NCBI GenBank assembly: GCA_964623085.1
Contig: CAZUTO010000008.1
Span: 1-64,000 of the forward strand
Length of the DNA: 64,000 nucleotides
Origin: CAZUTO01 sp964623085
GTDB lineage: Bacteria > Pseudomonadota > Gammaproteobacteria > Pseudomonadales > GM7GCV1
Direction: 5' to 3'
The notes beneath the pieces were generated by a model that saw only the letters and a program-made list of their open reading frames with translations, did not search any database and was not told where the DNA came from. Shown one piece after another: positions 25,647 to 34,363 of the stretch (within the stretch, counting starts at the first letter, position 1; every line of letters starts with the position of its first letter). The translations under genes and the position numbers were made by a program.

Positions 25647-26177
25647 CTACTTTTTTCGTTGTAAAACCATGCCGCCATAGCCGTTTTCAAGCAGGGTTGT
25701 CTGTGCTTTTGACACTCTCGATTGGCCTTCGAAAGGACCAACGATAATACGATGCCAGAGTTGACCATTTATCTCGAGTTTAGTCACTGTCGCTTCCAAG
25801 TTTAATAACAACACTTCGGCGCGCGCGCGATTGGCATCTTCCTCGCTCTTAAATGATGCGGCCTGTAGGAAGTATTGAATTATTTCTCGTTCTTGCGGTT
25901 CGACGATCGTGGGTACTGGGATTAGCACTTCTGAATCGCGCAACCGCTCGTAGAAATCAATATCTGGCCGGCGCTCTTCTTCTATTTTTTCCGGCTCGAC
26001 AGAGACCTCGGCAACCACTTGCGGGTTTTGCGGAGGAGTGGACTTTGGATATAGCCAAAACCGTTGGCCCAAAAGAGTTAGCAATATTCCAGCTAGTAAT
26101 CCGACACAAAATAGCCGCAGCGATGATTGCCAATTGGTGGTACGCCTTGATGCGCCTTTGGGTCGGCTTTTTGGCAT
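25647..26177 (-). CDS. SPOR-domain membrane protein, FtsN-like
   Basis: Bitopic protein with a basic cytoplasmic N-terminus (MPKSRPKGASRRTTNWQ), one membrane helix (about 21-37), a Pro-rich periplasmic linker with the DFYERLRDSEVLIPVP stretch, and a C-terminal SPOR domain (about 100-174, FLQAASFKSEEDANRARAEVLLL, HRIIVGPFEGQSRVSKA) that binds denuded septal peptidoglycan. Position between priA and hslV is that of ftsN in E. coli. At 176 residues it is much shorter than E. coli FtsN (319), so it is either a compact FtsN or a DedD-type relative. Confidence 0.82.
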   Translation of the reverse strand: MPKSRPKGASRRTTNWQSSLRLFCVGLLAGILLTLLGQRFWLYPKSTPPQNPQVVAEVSVEPEKIEEERRPDIDFYERLRDSEVLIPVPTIVEPQEREIIQYFLQAASFKSEEDANRARAEVLLLNLEATVTKLEINGQLWHRIIVGPFEGQSRVSKAQTTLLENGYGGMVLQRKK

Positions 26178-26273
26178 GCAAGAATCACTAGAGAGTATTG
26201 CTGTTGGGAAGCGTTAATCTAATGCAGAGACGAGTGCGATTCAACTAACTAACGTTAATTGGTGCCGAATTTT

Positions 26274-28475
26274 CTAGTCGATTGTCTGTGGGTCGACATC
26301 AATACTAAAACGAACTTTATTAAACCCTTTGAGGCCTGTTAAGCGCCGTGAAATTATTGAGAGGTTTTCATGAAGTATTTTTCGCTGCGCGCTACTCAGG
26401 GCCAGGTAATATCGAAAACGCCTGTTTTTCTTCTCAATGGCTGCTGGAATGGGGCCTAATACCTCCAGCTTTTCTTGATTATGGGGGATGGCTTGCTTGG
26501 CGATTGTCATGAAATCAATGAGTGCTTTCAAATCTGTACTGTCTGCACGTATGAATGCCGAATAGACGTAAGGAGGAAGGCAGTTCTCCTTTCGTTCAGA
26601 AAGCATTTCTTTCGCGTAATTGGAATAGGAGTGTTCGATTAGCTGTTCCCAAAATGGATGATCTGGAAAGGATGTTTCAATTAGTACTTGTCCTTGCTCC
26701 TGATTTCTTCCCGTCCGGCCCGCAACCTGAGTGACTAACTGCGCGAGATGCTCTTTTGCTCGATAGTCGTGGCTGAATAGTGCTTGGTCAGCCTCAGAAA
26801 TGACCGCTAGGGCAAGGTTTGGTAAATGATGGCCTTTAGCCAGCATCTGCGTTCCGATAAGAATGCATGGGTCGCCGAGGTTTGCTTTGTCCATATGCTG
26901 TTTAAAGCTGCCTTTCTTGGCAGTGCTATCTCGATCTATACGAATGCAGTCAACATTCGGGAACCAGTGCTCTAGGTGTTGCGTGAGTTGTTCGGAACCT
27001 AACCCCTGAGTGGATAGCTGAGAACTCTGGCAGGTTGGGCATTTGGTGGGAGTGGCTAAGCGGTAGTCGCAGTGGTGGCACCAAAGCTGTGCTGGATTCA
27101 TATGTTTGCACAGTGTGATATCGCATTGTGGACAGAGAGCGATCCAGCTGCAGTGCTCGCAAAGTACTCGCGGGGCATAGCCTCTGCGATTGATGAAGAC
27201 AAGTACCTGCGAGCCTTTATCCAGTGTGCGTTGAATGTGAGCCAAGCTTTCTTCAGATATGCTATATCCTTGATCAGTTTGCTTGCGCAGCAATTGAATA
27301 TGCGGCAATGCAACCCCGCTTGCTCTTCGTTGTAGCGGGAGCTGTGCGTAGTTTCCTACTTGTGCATTATGAAAACTTTCCAAAGATGGCGTAGCTGAAC
27401 CCAGAACGAGTGGTACCTTGAGTGAGCGTGATCGCAAGGTTGCCAGGTCTCGTGCGTGGTAGCGCCAGCCTTCCTGCTGTTTGTAGGATAGATCGTGTTC
27501 TTCGTCGACCACGATGAGTCCAAGTTTTTCATAAGGCATGAAAATCGCAGAGCGTGTGCCTATGAATACTGCGGCTTCTGATGCCCTTGCTGCGCACCAA
27601 GCTTGTAGCTTCTCCGTCTCGCTGCATTCTGAGCTGTATATGTATGTGTAGGCACTAAATCGCTTTTCAAATCTGGCTTTGGTCTGAGGGATTAAGCCGA
27701 TTTCCGGCACAAGTATTAATACTTGAAGCCCAGTGTGCAGAACTTTTTCTGCAGCTTGCAGATATACCTCGGTTTTTCCGCTACCCGTCACACCTTCAAC
27801 TAACAAAGGTGATGTGGCGCCGTGTTTAAGTATGTGATCTAAAGCTCGAGCTTGCTCTGTATTAAGTGGGTGCGAGCGCTCAATGGTTCTTGGAGAACTG
27901 TTGTGTTGATGCTCTTGTTCAGCGACGAGTTCCTTTTCTCTGAGCTGTTTAAGCAGGCTAAGATTGAACCCGGCAGTTTTAATGCTCGCATTGGTGCATG
28001 GCTGATTCTGCTCAACCCAGCGGTATAGCGCTTCTTGTCTTGGAGCACGTGCGAGTTGGTCGATTGTTTCTTTGTTGTCGGATGATTTATTCGCACACCA
28101 TGCGCTGGCGCGGTTTAATCCAGAGAATCGTCGTTCCAGAATGGCCTTAGGGAGCGCGGTGCGTAGTACTTTTCCGAGAGGAAGATGGTAGTAACGCGCG
28201 GACCACACCAGAAGCTCCGTTAGCTCTTTTGTGAGCCACACTTCGTTCGGCAAGAGGTACTGTATGGAGCGCAATTTTAGATGGCTGGTGCCTTCTGGTG
28301 GCGATGAATGTTGATCCAGCACTAGGCCCGTAACGAGATTCTTTCCGAGAGGAACGCCAACGAGTGCCCCCGCAGGTATTTCTGCGCTAGGGTTTGGCAG
28401 CTCATCGCTGCTATATGAGAGTACTTTGTCAATTCGTGAGGCAACTGCGACGGAAAAAGTCGTTATGCTTGTCAT
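26274..28475 (-). CDS. priA: Primosomal replication restart helicase PriA
   Basis: 3'-5' superfamily 2 helicase that reloads the replisome on stalled forks. The 733 residues contain an N-terminal 3'-BD domain, Walker A VTGSGKTEVYL, VVDEEHD, GSATPSLES and the zinc-binding insert (CEHCSWIALCPQCD, CHHCDYR, CPTCQ), then QVAGRTGRNQEQGQV. It is divergent from rpmE, the common arrangement. Confidence 0.97.
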   Translation of the reverse strand: MTSITTFSVAVASRIDKVLSYSSDELPNPSAEIPAGALVGVPLGKNLVTGLVLDQHSSPPEGTSHLKLRSIQYLLPNEVWLTKELTELLVWSARYYHLPLGKVLRTALPKAILERRFSGLNRASAWCANKSSDNKETIDQLARAPRQEALYRWVEQNQPCTNASIKTAGFNLSLLKQLREKELVAEQEHQHNSSPRTIERSHPLNTEQARALDHILKHGATSPLLVEGVTGSGKTEVYLQAAEKVLHTGLQVLILVPEIGLIPQTKARFEKRFSAYTYIYSSECSETEKLQAWCAARASEAAVFIGTRSAIFMPYEKLGLIVVDEEHDLSYKQQEGWRYHARDLATLRSRSLKVPLVLGSATPSLESFHNAQVGNYAQLPLQRRASGVALPHIQLLRKQTDQGYSISEESLAHIQRTLDKGSQVLVFINRRGYAPRVLCEHCSWIALCPQCDITLCKHMNPAQLWCHHCDYRLATPTKCPTCQSSQLSTQGLGSEQLTQHLEHWFPNVDCIRIDRDSTAKKGSFKQHMDKANLGDPCILIGTQMLAKGHHLPNLALAVISEADQALFSHDYRAKEHLAQLVTQVAGRTGRNQEQGQVLIETSFPDHPFWEQLIEHSYSNYAKEMLSERKENCLPPYVYSAFIRADSTDLKALIDFMTIAKQAIPHNQEKLEVLGPIPAAIEKKNRRFRYYLALSSAQRKILHENLSIISRRLTGLKGFNKVRFSIDVDPQTID

Positions 28476-28496
28476 AAGCGCTTATTCTGGTAGACT
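28469..28496 (+). promoter_or_regulatory. Candidate rpmE promoter
   Basis: TTGTCA (28469-28474), a 16-bp spacer and TAGACT (28491-28496) preceded by TG at 28488-28489 form a sigma-70 promoter with an extended -10. The -35 overlaps the first codons of the divergent priA gene. The leader would be about 78 nt, enough for the autoregulation common in ribosomal protein genes, but I see no clear structure. Confidence 0.5.
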
Positions 28497-28580
28497 ATTT
28501 TATCCTTTTTTTGGCCGACTTTGCCGTGCCTGACGATAGGTTAGGTGGCGGCATAACAACATAATGGCGAGAGATTAATC

Positions 28581-28805
28581 ATGCAAGCAGATATCCATCC
28601 TAAGTACGAAGCATTAACTGCAACTTGTAGTTGCGGGAATAAAATTACTACGGCATCCACGCGAGGCGGAGATATACATCTTGATGTATGTTCTAACTGC
28701 CATCCGTTTTATACGGGTAAGCAGAAAGTCATGGATACCGGTGGTCGAATTGACCGATTTAACAAGCGCTTTGGATCGCGGGGTTCAGCTAGAAAATCTT
28801 CTTGA
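28581..28805 (+). CDS. rpmE: 50S ribosomal protein L31 (zinc-binding type)
   Basis: Ribosomal protein of the 50S central protuberance that bridges to 30S. The 74 residues keep all four zinc-ligand cysteines (Cys16, Cys18, Cys37, Cys40), so this is the C+ form: MQADIHPKYEALTATCSCG..., LDVCSNCHPFYTGKQK, GRIDRFNKRFG. The ATG has an upstream purine-rich GGCGAGAG box. An intrinsic terminator follows. Confidence 0.97.
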   Translation: MQADIHPKYEALTATCSCGNKITTASTRGGDIHLDVCSNCHPFYTGKQKVMDTGGRIDRFNKRFGSRGSARKSS

Positions 28806-28821
28806 TCGATTTTCGCGATTC

Positions 28822-28880
28822 GACACACTGCCATTGATTAGTGTGTCAAAAAATGGCCTCGTTATAGACGGGGCTTTTTT
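28822..28880 (+). terminator. rpmE terminator (double hairpin)
   Basis: A first 8-bp stem GACACACT/AGTGTGTC (28822-28829 with 28840-28847) is followed by GCCTCG/CGGGGC (28856-28861 with 28869-28874, one G-U pair) and T6. The second hairpin with its U-tract is the intrinsic terminator. The first may act as an mRNA 3' protector. Confidence 0.8.
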
Positions 28881-28945
28881 ATGCATGAATCATATTTGTT
28901 ATGACGTCTGTCTGGCGCCAAGCGCAAATTGTAGCGCTTGATTAG

Positions 28946-31447
28946 TTAGAAGATATCTTCTGTGTCGATGGTGGTTTTCGGAGATTTCTCGCCTCTCATC
29001 TCAGCGGTAAGTTCAGGCGTATTTTCTCGGAGGAAGTACTCAAAAACTGCTTGAGGATCGTCTGGTGTGGTGCGCTCCCCCGTTTCCGGGTTAATACGGG
29101 CGATCACTAAGCCATCAGGCTGTGGAAATTGGTACTCAGGCATGTCAGCCAACGCTTCTTTCATAAAATCCATCCAAATGGGCAATGCTGCGGTGCCGCC
29201 AAATTCGGAATTCCCGAGTAAGCTGTTGTTGTCGAAGCCAAGCCAAGTTGTCGCTACCAAATGTGGGCTGTAACCTGAAAACCATGCATCGCGAGGGCCG
29301 TTAGTTGTGCCTGTTTTTCCTGCTATGTCTGAGCGCTCGAGTTCTAGAGCTTTGGTTCCAGTGCCGAGTTTAATGACGTCTTGTAGCATGGAGTTCATAA
29401 TAAAATGGACGCGTGGATCCATGATTTGTTGGGCAGATACTGGCTCATCAATATCAAGGTCTGAGGTGTCTTCATCCGCGCCGATCATTTCAGCTAGCGC
29501 TGATAGCCGCTCTGTACTCCTTTGCGAAGGAATAGGTGCCGAGGGTTCAAAGCGGTCAGTCTCTGCGTCAACGTTTCTATTGTTTTGGTTGCAGTCTCTG
29601 CAAACTGTCGGTGGGTTTGCACGATAATATATATCACCATTGCGATCGTGAATTTCTTGAATAAAGTGCGGCTCTACAAGATAACCACCGTTTGCAAACG
29701 CGGCATAAGCTCTGGCAAGTTTTATTGGCTCCAACGCCTGACTGCCAAGTGCAAGCGTTAGATTGGGCGCCAAATCTTCTTTTTTAAACCCAAAACGTAA
29801 GATGTTATCGAGTGCCTTATTAATGCCCAATGCTCTGAGAATGTGAATAGAAACTAGGTTTCTTGAAAAATAGAACGCTTCACGCAATCGTGTGGGACCA
29901 TAAAACTTACCTGAATCGTTGAGAGGGCGCCAAACATCTTCCAACGTAGCGTCATTGATAACGATAGGTGCATCATTAATTAGAGTGGCGGGTGTAAAGT
30001 CTTCTTTGAGGGCAGTCGCATAGAGGAAAGGCTTTAGTGAGGAGCCAGGTTGTCTTTTTGCCGAGATCACTCGATTGAATCGATTGTAATAAAAGTCGAA
30101 GCCACCGCTTAGCGCGCGTATTGCACCATCTAATGGATCCAAGGCAACCATGGCTGCTTGTGCTGCTGGTAACTGTGAAAGTTGCCACTCGCCATTGGCA
30201 TCCATTTCTACCCTTATTAGATCACCGAGTTGAAGCACTTTGTCGGCGGTTTTCGGTGCCTCGCCAATCCAGCTATGAGTCATAAAGGGGCGTGCTTCGC
30301 TTATTCCTTGCTCCCAACCGAGTTCCATGTAGCCTTGATTGCGAATGAATATAGTGGCATTTTTTTCGCCTAGTTCCGTGACTACTGCCGGAACAAGACC
30401 CGCCACTGTGATCGTCTCGCTGAGGTAACTAACAAGCTGTTCCTCATCTTCAAAGATATCACTGTCAACAGTTGCCTCTGGGCCGCGATAGCCATGTCGG
30501 TTGTCATAGTTCTTGACGCCATCGATCAGCGCCTTATCGGCGGCTGCTTGAGTATCGGAATGAATGGTGGTGTAGACCGTGTAACCGTCGGCGTAGGCGT
30601 CGGCTCCATGGCGCTGGAACATTTCGCTGCGGACCATCTCGGCGATGTAAGGAGCATCTACTTCAACAGCTGAGTCGTGGAGTTTTGCGGTGACCGGTTC
30701 TGCTATTGCGGTTTGGTATCTCTCGTCGTTAATGTAATCCAATAAGCGCATGCGCCCGAGAATAAAATCTCGCCGATCAAGTGCAGACTCGGGGTCGCTG
30801 ATCGGGTTTCTGGATGAAGGCCATTTGTATACACCAACAAGCATCGCGACCTGCGCAAGACTGAGGTCTTCCACGTTTTTCCCGTAGTACACATTGGCGG
30901 CCGCTTGGATACCGTAGGCGCGTTTGCCTAAGAACATCTTATTGGCATAGAGCTCGATGATTTCCTCTTTTGAGAGTTCGCGCTCTATCTGAAATGAGAG
31001 TAAAATCTCGTTGAATTTTCTAATGAAAGTTTGATCGAGAGTGAGGAAAAAGTTGCGTGCCACCTGCATCGTGATGGTACTGCCTCCCGATTGTATGTCT
31101 CCAGTGGTAAGAATTTGTGAAACGGCACGCAATAATCCAAAGAGATCTACACCATGATGGTTAAAAAAGTTATCGTCCTCAGCAGCTAGAAGTGCGAGAA
31201 GGTAGTCGTCGGGAATTTGTGAGTACTGAATAGGCGTTCTTTTCTGTTCACCAAATTCGCCAATGAGCTTGCCATCTTCTGAAAACACTTTTAGTGGGAT
31301 CTGTAAGCGAACATCACGTAATTGTTCAGCGGCAGGTAATTGTGGAGCTAAGTACAGTATTGTTGAGCAAACAACCAGTATGCTGGCAAAGAAGGCGGCA
31401 AGGATTAACTTGATAATGAATTTAAGCCAAGTAGGACAGTGTGGCAT
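28946..31447 (-). CDS. mrcA: Penicillin-binding protein 1A (class A, bifunctional)
   Basis: Peptidoglycan glycosyltransferase and DD-transpeptidase anchored in the inner membrane. The 833 residues have a membrane helix (about 8-33), the GT51 domain (LLAAEDDNFFNHHGVD with catalytic Glu, GGSTITMQVARN, KEEIIELYANKMFLG), an OB-type insert and the transpeptidase domain with SSLK (nucleophile Ser), SRN and KTGTTNGPRDAWFSGYSP. The order mrcA divergent from pilMNOPQ-aroKB is typical of gammaproteobacteria. Confidence 0.97.
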   Translation of the reverse strand: MPHCPTWLKFIIKLILAAFFASILVVCSTILYLAPQLPAAEQLRDVRLQIPLKVFSEDGKLIGEFGEQKRTPIQYSQIPDDYLLALLAAEDDNFFNHHGVDLFGLLRAVSQILTTGDIQSGGSTITMQVARNFFLTLDQTFIRKFNEILLSFQIERELSKEEIIELYANKMFLGKRAYGIQAAANVYYGKNVEDLSLAQVAMLVGVYKWPSSRNPISDPESALDRRDFILGRMRLLDYINDERYQTAIAEPVTAKLHDSAVEVDAPYIAEMVRSEMFQRHGADAYADGYTVYTTIHSDTQAAADKALIDGVKNYDNRHGYRGPEATVDSDIFEDEEQLVSYLSETITVAGLVPAVVTELGEKNATIFIRNQGYMELGWEQGISEARPFMTHSWIGEAPKTADKVLQLGDLIRVEMDANGEWQLSQLPAAQAAMVALDPLDGAIRALSGGFDFYYNRFNRVISAKRQPGSSLKPFLYATALKEDFTPATLINDAPIVINDATLEDVWRPLNDSGKFYGPTRLREAFYFSRNLVSIHILRALGINKALDNILRFGFKKEDLAPNLTLALGSQALEPIKLARAYAAFANGGYLVEPHFIQEIHDRNGDIYYRANPPTVCRDCNQNNRNVDAETDRFEPSAPIPSQRSTERLSALAEMIGADEDTSDLDIDEPVSAQQIMDPRVHFIMNSMLQDVIKLGTGTKALELERSDIAGKTGTTNGPRDAWFSGYSPHLVATTWLGFDNNSLLGNSEFGGTAALPIWMDFMKEALADMPEYQFPQPDGLVIARINPETGERTTPDDPQAVFEYFLRENTPELTAEMRGEKSPKTTIDTEDIF

Positions 31448-31476
31448 ATTGCAAAAAACATGTTTGGTGAACGAGC

Positions 31477-31482
31477 ATTATA
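31477..31482 (-). promoter_or_regulatory. Candidate -10 of the mrcA promoter
   Basis: On the minus strand a perfect TATAAT lies 30-35 nt before the mrcA start. The palindromic TTGCAA at 31498-31503 could act as a -35 but with a short 15-bp spacer. The same 87-bp gap must also hold the divergent pilM promoter, which I could not place. Confidence 0.35.
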
Positions 31483-31546
31483 GCCAATCAATAAGCGTTG
31501 CAACCTATAGTTGCATTAATAAACAGGCAGTTGTGTGGGTAAAAAG

Positions 31547-32608
31547 ATGAATTTACCGATATTTGGGTCGCGAGATAACACCCTGTTGGGTATTGATATT
31601 GGAACTTCCAGTTTGAAAGTGGTTGAGCTTTCTTCGTCTGGTAGTTCTATGAAAGTCGTTTCAGCCGGTTCGGCGATGCTTCCGCCTGATTTGATTCAGG
31701 ACGGAAAAATCAGCGATTCCGCTGCCTTGGGAAATATTCTTCGCAAGGCAATGGCGTCTTCGCGTACCAAGGCGAAAAATGTTGCATTCTCTGTTCCAGG
31801 ATCTGCGGTAATTACAAGAGTGATTGATATGCCGGCAGGCCTTAGTGACGATGAGCTTGAAATTCAGTTGCTTATGGAAGCAGAGCAATATATTCCTTAT
31901 TCTCTAGATGAGGTTGCTGTCGATTTCACTACTCTTGGCACTAACGAAGAAGGTGACCAGGTTCAGGTGTTGTTAGCAGCTTGCCGAAAAGACACGGTAG
32001 ATAGTCTTGTAGAGGTTGCTGAGAGTGCAGATTTAAAAGCAAAAATTGTGGATGTTGAAACATTTTGTTTAGAAAGAGCTTATCCGCTCATTGCTGAGCA
32101 ATTTGAGGGAGACAGCGATAGCCTTATTGCCGTTGTTGATATTGGTGCTGTCCACATGCGCTTTAATGTTTTGGACAGAGGAAAAATTGTCTATAGCCGA
32201 GAAGAGATGTTCGGTGCTGGACAATTAACTGATGAAATCCAGCGCCGTTATGGTTTGTCAAAGGAAGAAGCGGGTGTTGCGCAGGTGGAAGGTGGTCTTC
32301 CCGTTGATTATGAAGAGGAAGTGTTGGAGCCATTCCGTTCTTCCCTTGTGCAGCAGGTCAACCGAGCACTGCAATTCTTTTATTCTTCAACCACTTATAA
32401 CCATGTTGATTGCTTAGTGTTAGCGGGCGGCGTGGTGTCAGATGATCGTCTCGCAAGCATGACGGAAGCCAAGATTGAAGTGCCTGTCTTGGCAGCCAAT
32501 CCATTTGCGAATATGCGGGTTGACGACAAAGTCAATGGACGTGTTTTAGATGCCGCCGCTCCGGCGATGTTAATAGCGACAGGTCTTGCAATGAGAGGTT
32601 TGAGCTAA
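31547..32608 (+). CDS. pilM: Type IV pilus assembly ATPase-like protein PilM
   Basis: Actin-like cytoplasmic protein that binds the PilN N-terminus in the pilus alignment complex. It has the phosphate-binding motif LLGIDIGTSSLKVVELS, VIDMPAGLSDDELEIQL and AVVDIGAVHMRFNV with LVLAGGVV. The ATG at 31547 is preferred (MNLPIFGSRDNTLLGIDIG, 353 residues); an in-frame GTG at 31535 would add four residues. The pilM stop TAATG overlaps the pilN start. The operon pilMNOPQ-aroK is tightly packed. Confidence 0.95.
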   Translation: MNLPIFGSRDNTLLGIDIGTSSLKVVELSSSGSSMKVVSAGSAMLPPDLIQDGKISDSAALGNILRKAMASSRTKAKNVAFSVPGSAVITRVIDMPAGLSDDELEIQLLMEAEQYIPYSLDEVAVDFTTLGTNEEGDQVQVLLAACRKDTVDSLVEVAESADLKAKIVDVETFCLERAYPLIAEQFEGDSDSLIAVVDIGAVHMRFNVLDRGKIVYSREEMFGAGQLTDEIQRRYGLSKEEAGVAQVEGGLPVDYEEEVLEPFRSSLVQQVNRALQFFYSSTTYNHVDCLVLAGGVVSDDRLASMTEAKIEVPVLAANPFANMRVDDKVNGRVLDAAAPAMLIATGLAMRGLS

Positions 32609-33189
32609 TGCAGCAGTCAATTAATTTATTACCTTGGCGCGATGAGGCACGAGAGGAGCGCAAGCAGCAGTTTTTACGTATTGTGGCTGGCGTTGCCATC
32701 TTGGCTGGTTTAATCGGATTTGTTTGGATTAGCGTGCAAACGGCAGCAGTTGAAGGTCAGTCTGCAGTCAATAAACAGTTGCAGGCTGGGATTGCGGAGC
32801 TTGATGAAGAAATTCAGGGTATTCAGCAACTTAAAGACGATAAAGCCGATATGCTGGATCGAATGCAGGTCATTAAAGGCTTGCAAGGTAACCGTCCAGA
32901 GATCGTTAAGCTTTTTAATCAGTTTGTGCAGGTTTTGCCCGAAGGTACCTATGTTTCCCGTATAGAAGCATTGGGCGCAACGCTTTCGGTAGAAGGCAAG
33001 ACAGAGTCCAACCAGCGAATTTCGTCATTCATGCGAAGCATGGATCAAACGGGTAAATTCAGTGACCCGAATTTGACCACGGTTAATGCAGATAGGGAAT
33101 TGGGTGATCAGGGGAGTAGTTTTGAAATGACTGCGACTATTGTTAATGAATCTGTGCTCGCGCAAGCTGAGCTCAACGGTGCAGAGTAA
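32608..33189 (+). CDS. pilN: Type IV pilus assembly protein PilN
   Basis: Bitopic inner-membrane protein that binds PilM through its N-terminus and dimerises with PilO in the periplasm. The 193 residues start MQQSINLLPWRDEAREERK, the INLLPWR motif that docks into PilM, then a membrane helix (about 24-42), a coiled coil (about 50-90) and a ferredoxin-like domain. Confidence 0.95.
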   Translation: MQQSINLLPWRDEAREERKQQFLRIVAGVAILAGLIGFVWISVQTAAVEGQSAVNKQLQAGIAELDEEIQGIQQLKDDKADMLDRMQVIKGLQGNRPEIVKLFNQFVQVLPEGTYVSRIEALGATLSVEGKTESNQRISSFMRSMDQTGKFSDPNLTTVNADRELGDQGSSFEMTATIVNESVLAQAELNGAE

Positions 33190-33200
33190 GGAGCGCAGTC

Positions 33201-33824
33201 ATGAGTATTAAATCTGCTTTTCAAGAACTACGCACGATCGATTTCAGTGAGATACGTGCTGACAATATAGGAAGTTGGCCGGCAGTTGTTCGAGTTATGG
33301 CCTGTATTTTGGCTTTTGCCGCGGTACTTGCTGCTGTCTACTTTTTCAAGGTGAGTGATCTCAATGATCAGTTGGAGCGCGCAGAAAGAGATGAACGAAC
33401 TTTACGTGCTGACTTCTCAACCAAAGCATACGAAGCGGCTAATTTAGAAGAATATAGAGCGCAGATGGTAGAGCTTGAATCACGGCTCGAAGCGCTTATC
33501 GGTCAGTTGCCATCGGACACTGAGGTTCCAGGGTTATTAGAAGATGTGACTGAAACGGGTCTTAATAGTGGTTTGCAAATTCAGAGCATCGAGCTTCAAA
33601 ACGAGATAGCGCACGATTATTACGTAGAGCTACCAATATTGATTGAGGCTACCGGTGGTTATCATGACTTTGCTGGTTTTGTTAGCGGTGTTGCCGGTCT
33701 TTCTCGAATTGTAACCCTACACGATTTTACTATTGAAACAGATGATGGAGAGGCGCTGCTCTCGCTATCTATCGAAGCTAAGACATACCGCTATCGAGCG
33801 GAACGAGACGGAGGAGATTCGTGA
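33201..33824 (+). CDS. pilO: Type IV pilus assembly protein PilO
   Basis: Partner of PilN in the inner-membrane alignment complex. The 207 residues have a short cytoplasmic N-terminus, one membrane helix (about 30-50), a coiled coil (SDLNDQLERAERDERTLRADF) and a periplasmic core with the family sequence LPSDTEVPGLLEDVTETGLNSGLQ. It starts 11 nt after pilN, with a GGAG RBS at 33189-33192, and overlaps pilP by 4 nt. Confidence 0.95.
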   Translation: MSIKSAFQELRTIDFSEIRADNIGSWPAVVRVMACILAFAAVLAAVYFFKVSDLNDQLERAERDERTLRADFSTKAYEAANLEEYRAQMVELESRLEALIGQLPSDTEVPGLLEDVTETGLNSGLQIQSIELQNEIAHDYYVELPILIEATGGYHDFAGFVSGVAGLSRIVTLHDFTIETDDGEALLSLSIEAKTYRYRAERDGGDS

Positions 33825-34354
33825 AAACTCAATTTCGACTACAGCCCTTCTTACTTGTATTGAGCAGTGTTTTGATATTGCAAGGTTGTACTGACCGCAC
33901 TTTTTCAAATGCGCGAGCATTTATGGAAGCGGAGCGAGGCAAGAAAGGGCCAGCTATTGAACCCCTGCCTTCATTTCCGCCTTACGTATCTTCGCTTTAT
34001 TCGTCTGCTGGTTTGAGGAGTCCGTTTGATCCACCAAGTTCTGAGGCAGGCGGAAACCCGCAGGGTCAAGAAGTTGACGCACCAGATACGGCGCGTCCCA
34101 AGGAGTTTTTGGAGCGCTTCAATATTGTGGAATTAAGAATGGTGGGAACCATTGAGCAAGACGGTGTGCGCTGGGCATTGATAAACGATGGCACAGGCTC
34201 TGTGCACCGAGTAAGAGCAGGGAATTATCTTGGAAGGAACCATGGCGTCATCGACAGTGTCGATGTGGCTGGTTTGGAATTGGTTGAAGTAGTGGTAGAC
34301 GGTCGAGGCGGTTGGATTCAACGCCCGCGCAGTCTCGGCATGACAACAGAATAG
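33821..34354 (+). CDS. pilP: Type IV pilus assembly lipoprotein PilP
   Basis: Inner-membrane lipoprotein that links PilNO to the secretin PilQ. The GTG start at 33821 overlaps the pilO stop (GTGA). The signal ends in the lipobox LQGC (Cys at about residue 23). A Pro-rich linker is followed by the PilP beta domain (FNIVELRMVGTIEQDGVRWALINDGTGSVHRVRAGNYLGRN). 177 residues, normal for PilP. Confidence 0.94.
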   Translation: MKTQFRLQPFLLVLSSVLILQGCTDRTFSNARAFMEAERGKKGPAIEPLPSFPPYVSSLYSSAGLRSPFDPPSSEAGGNPQGQEVDAPDTARPKEFLERFNIVELRMVGTIEQDGVRWALINDGTGSVHRVRAGNYLGRNHGVIDSVDVAGLELVEVVVDGRGGWIQRPRSLGMTTE

Positions 34355-34363
34355 AGTAGACTC

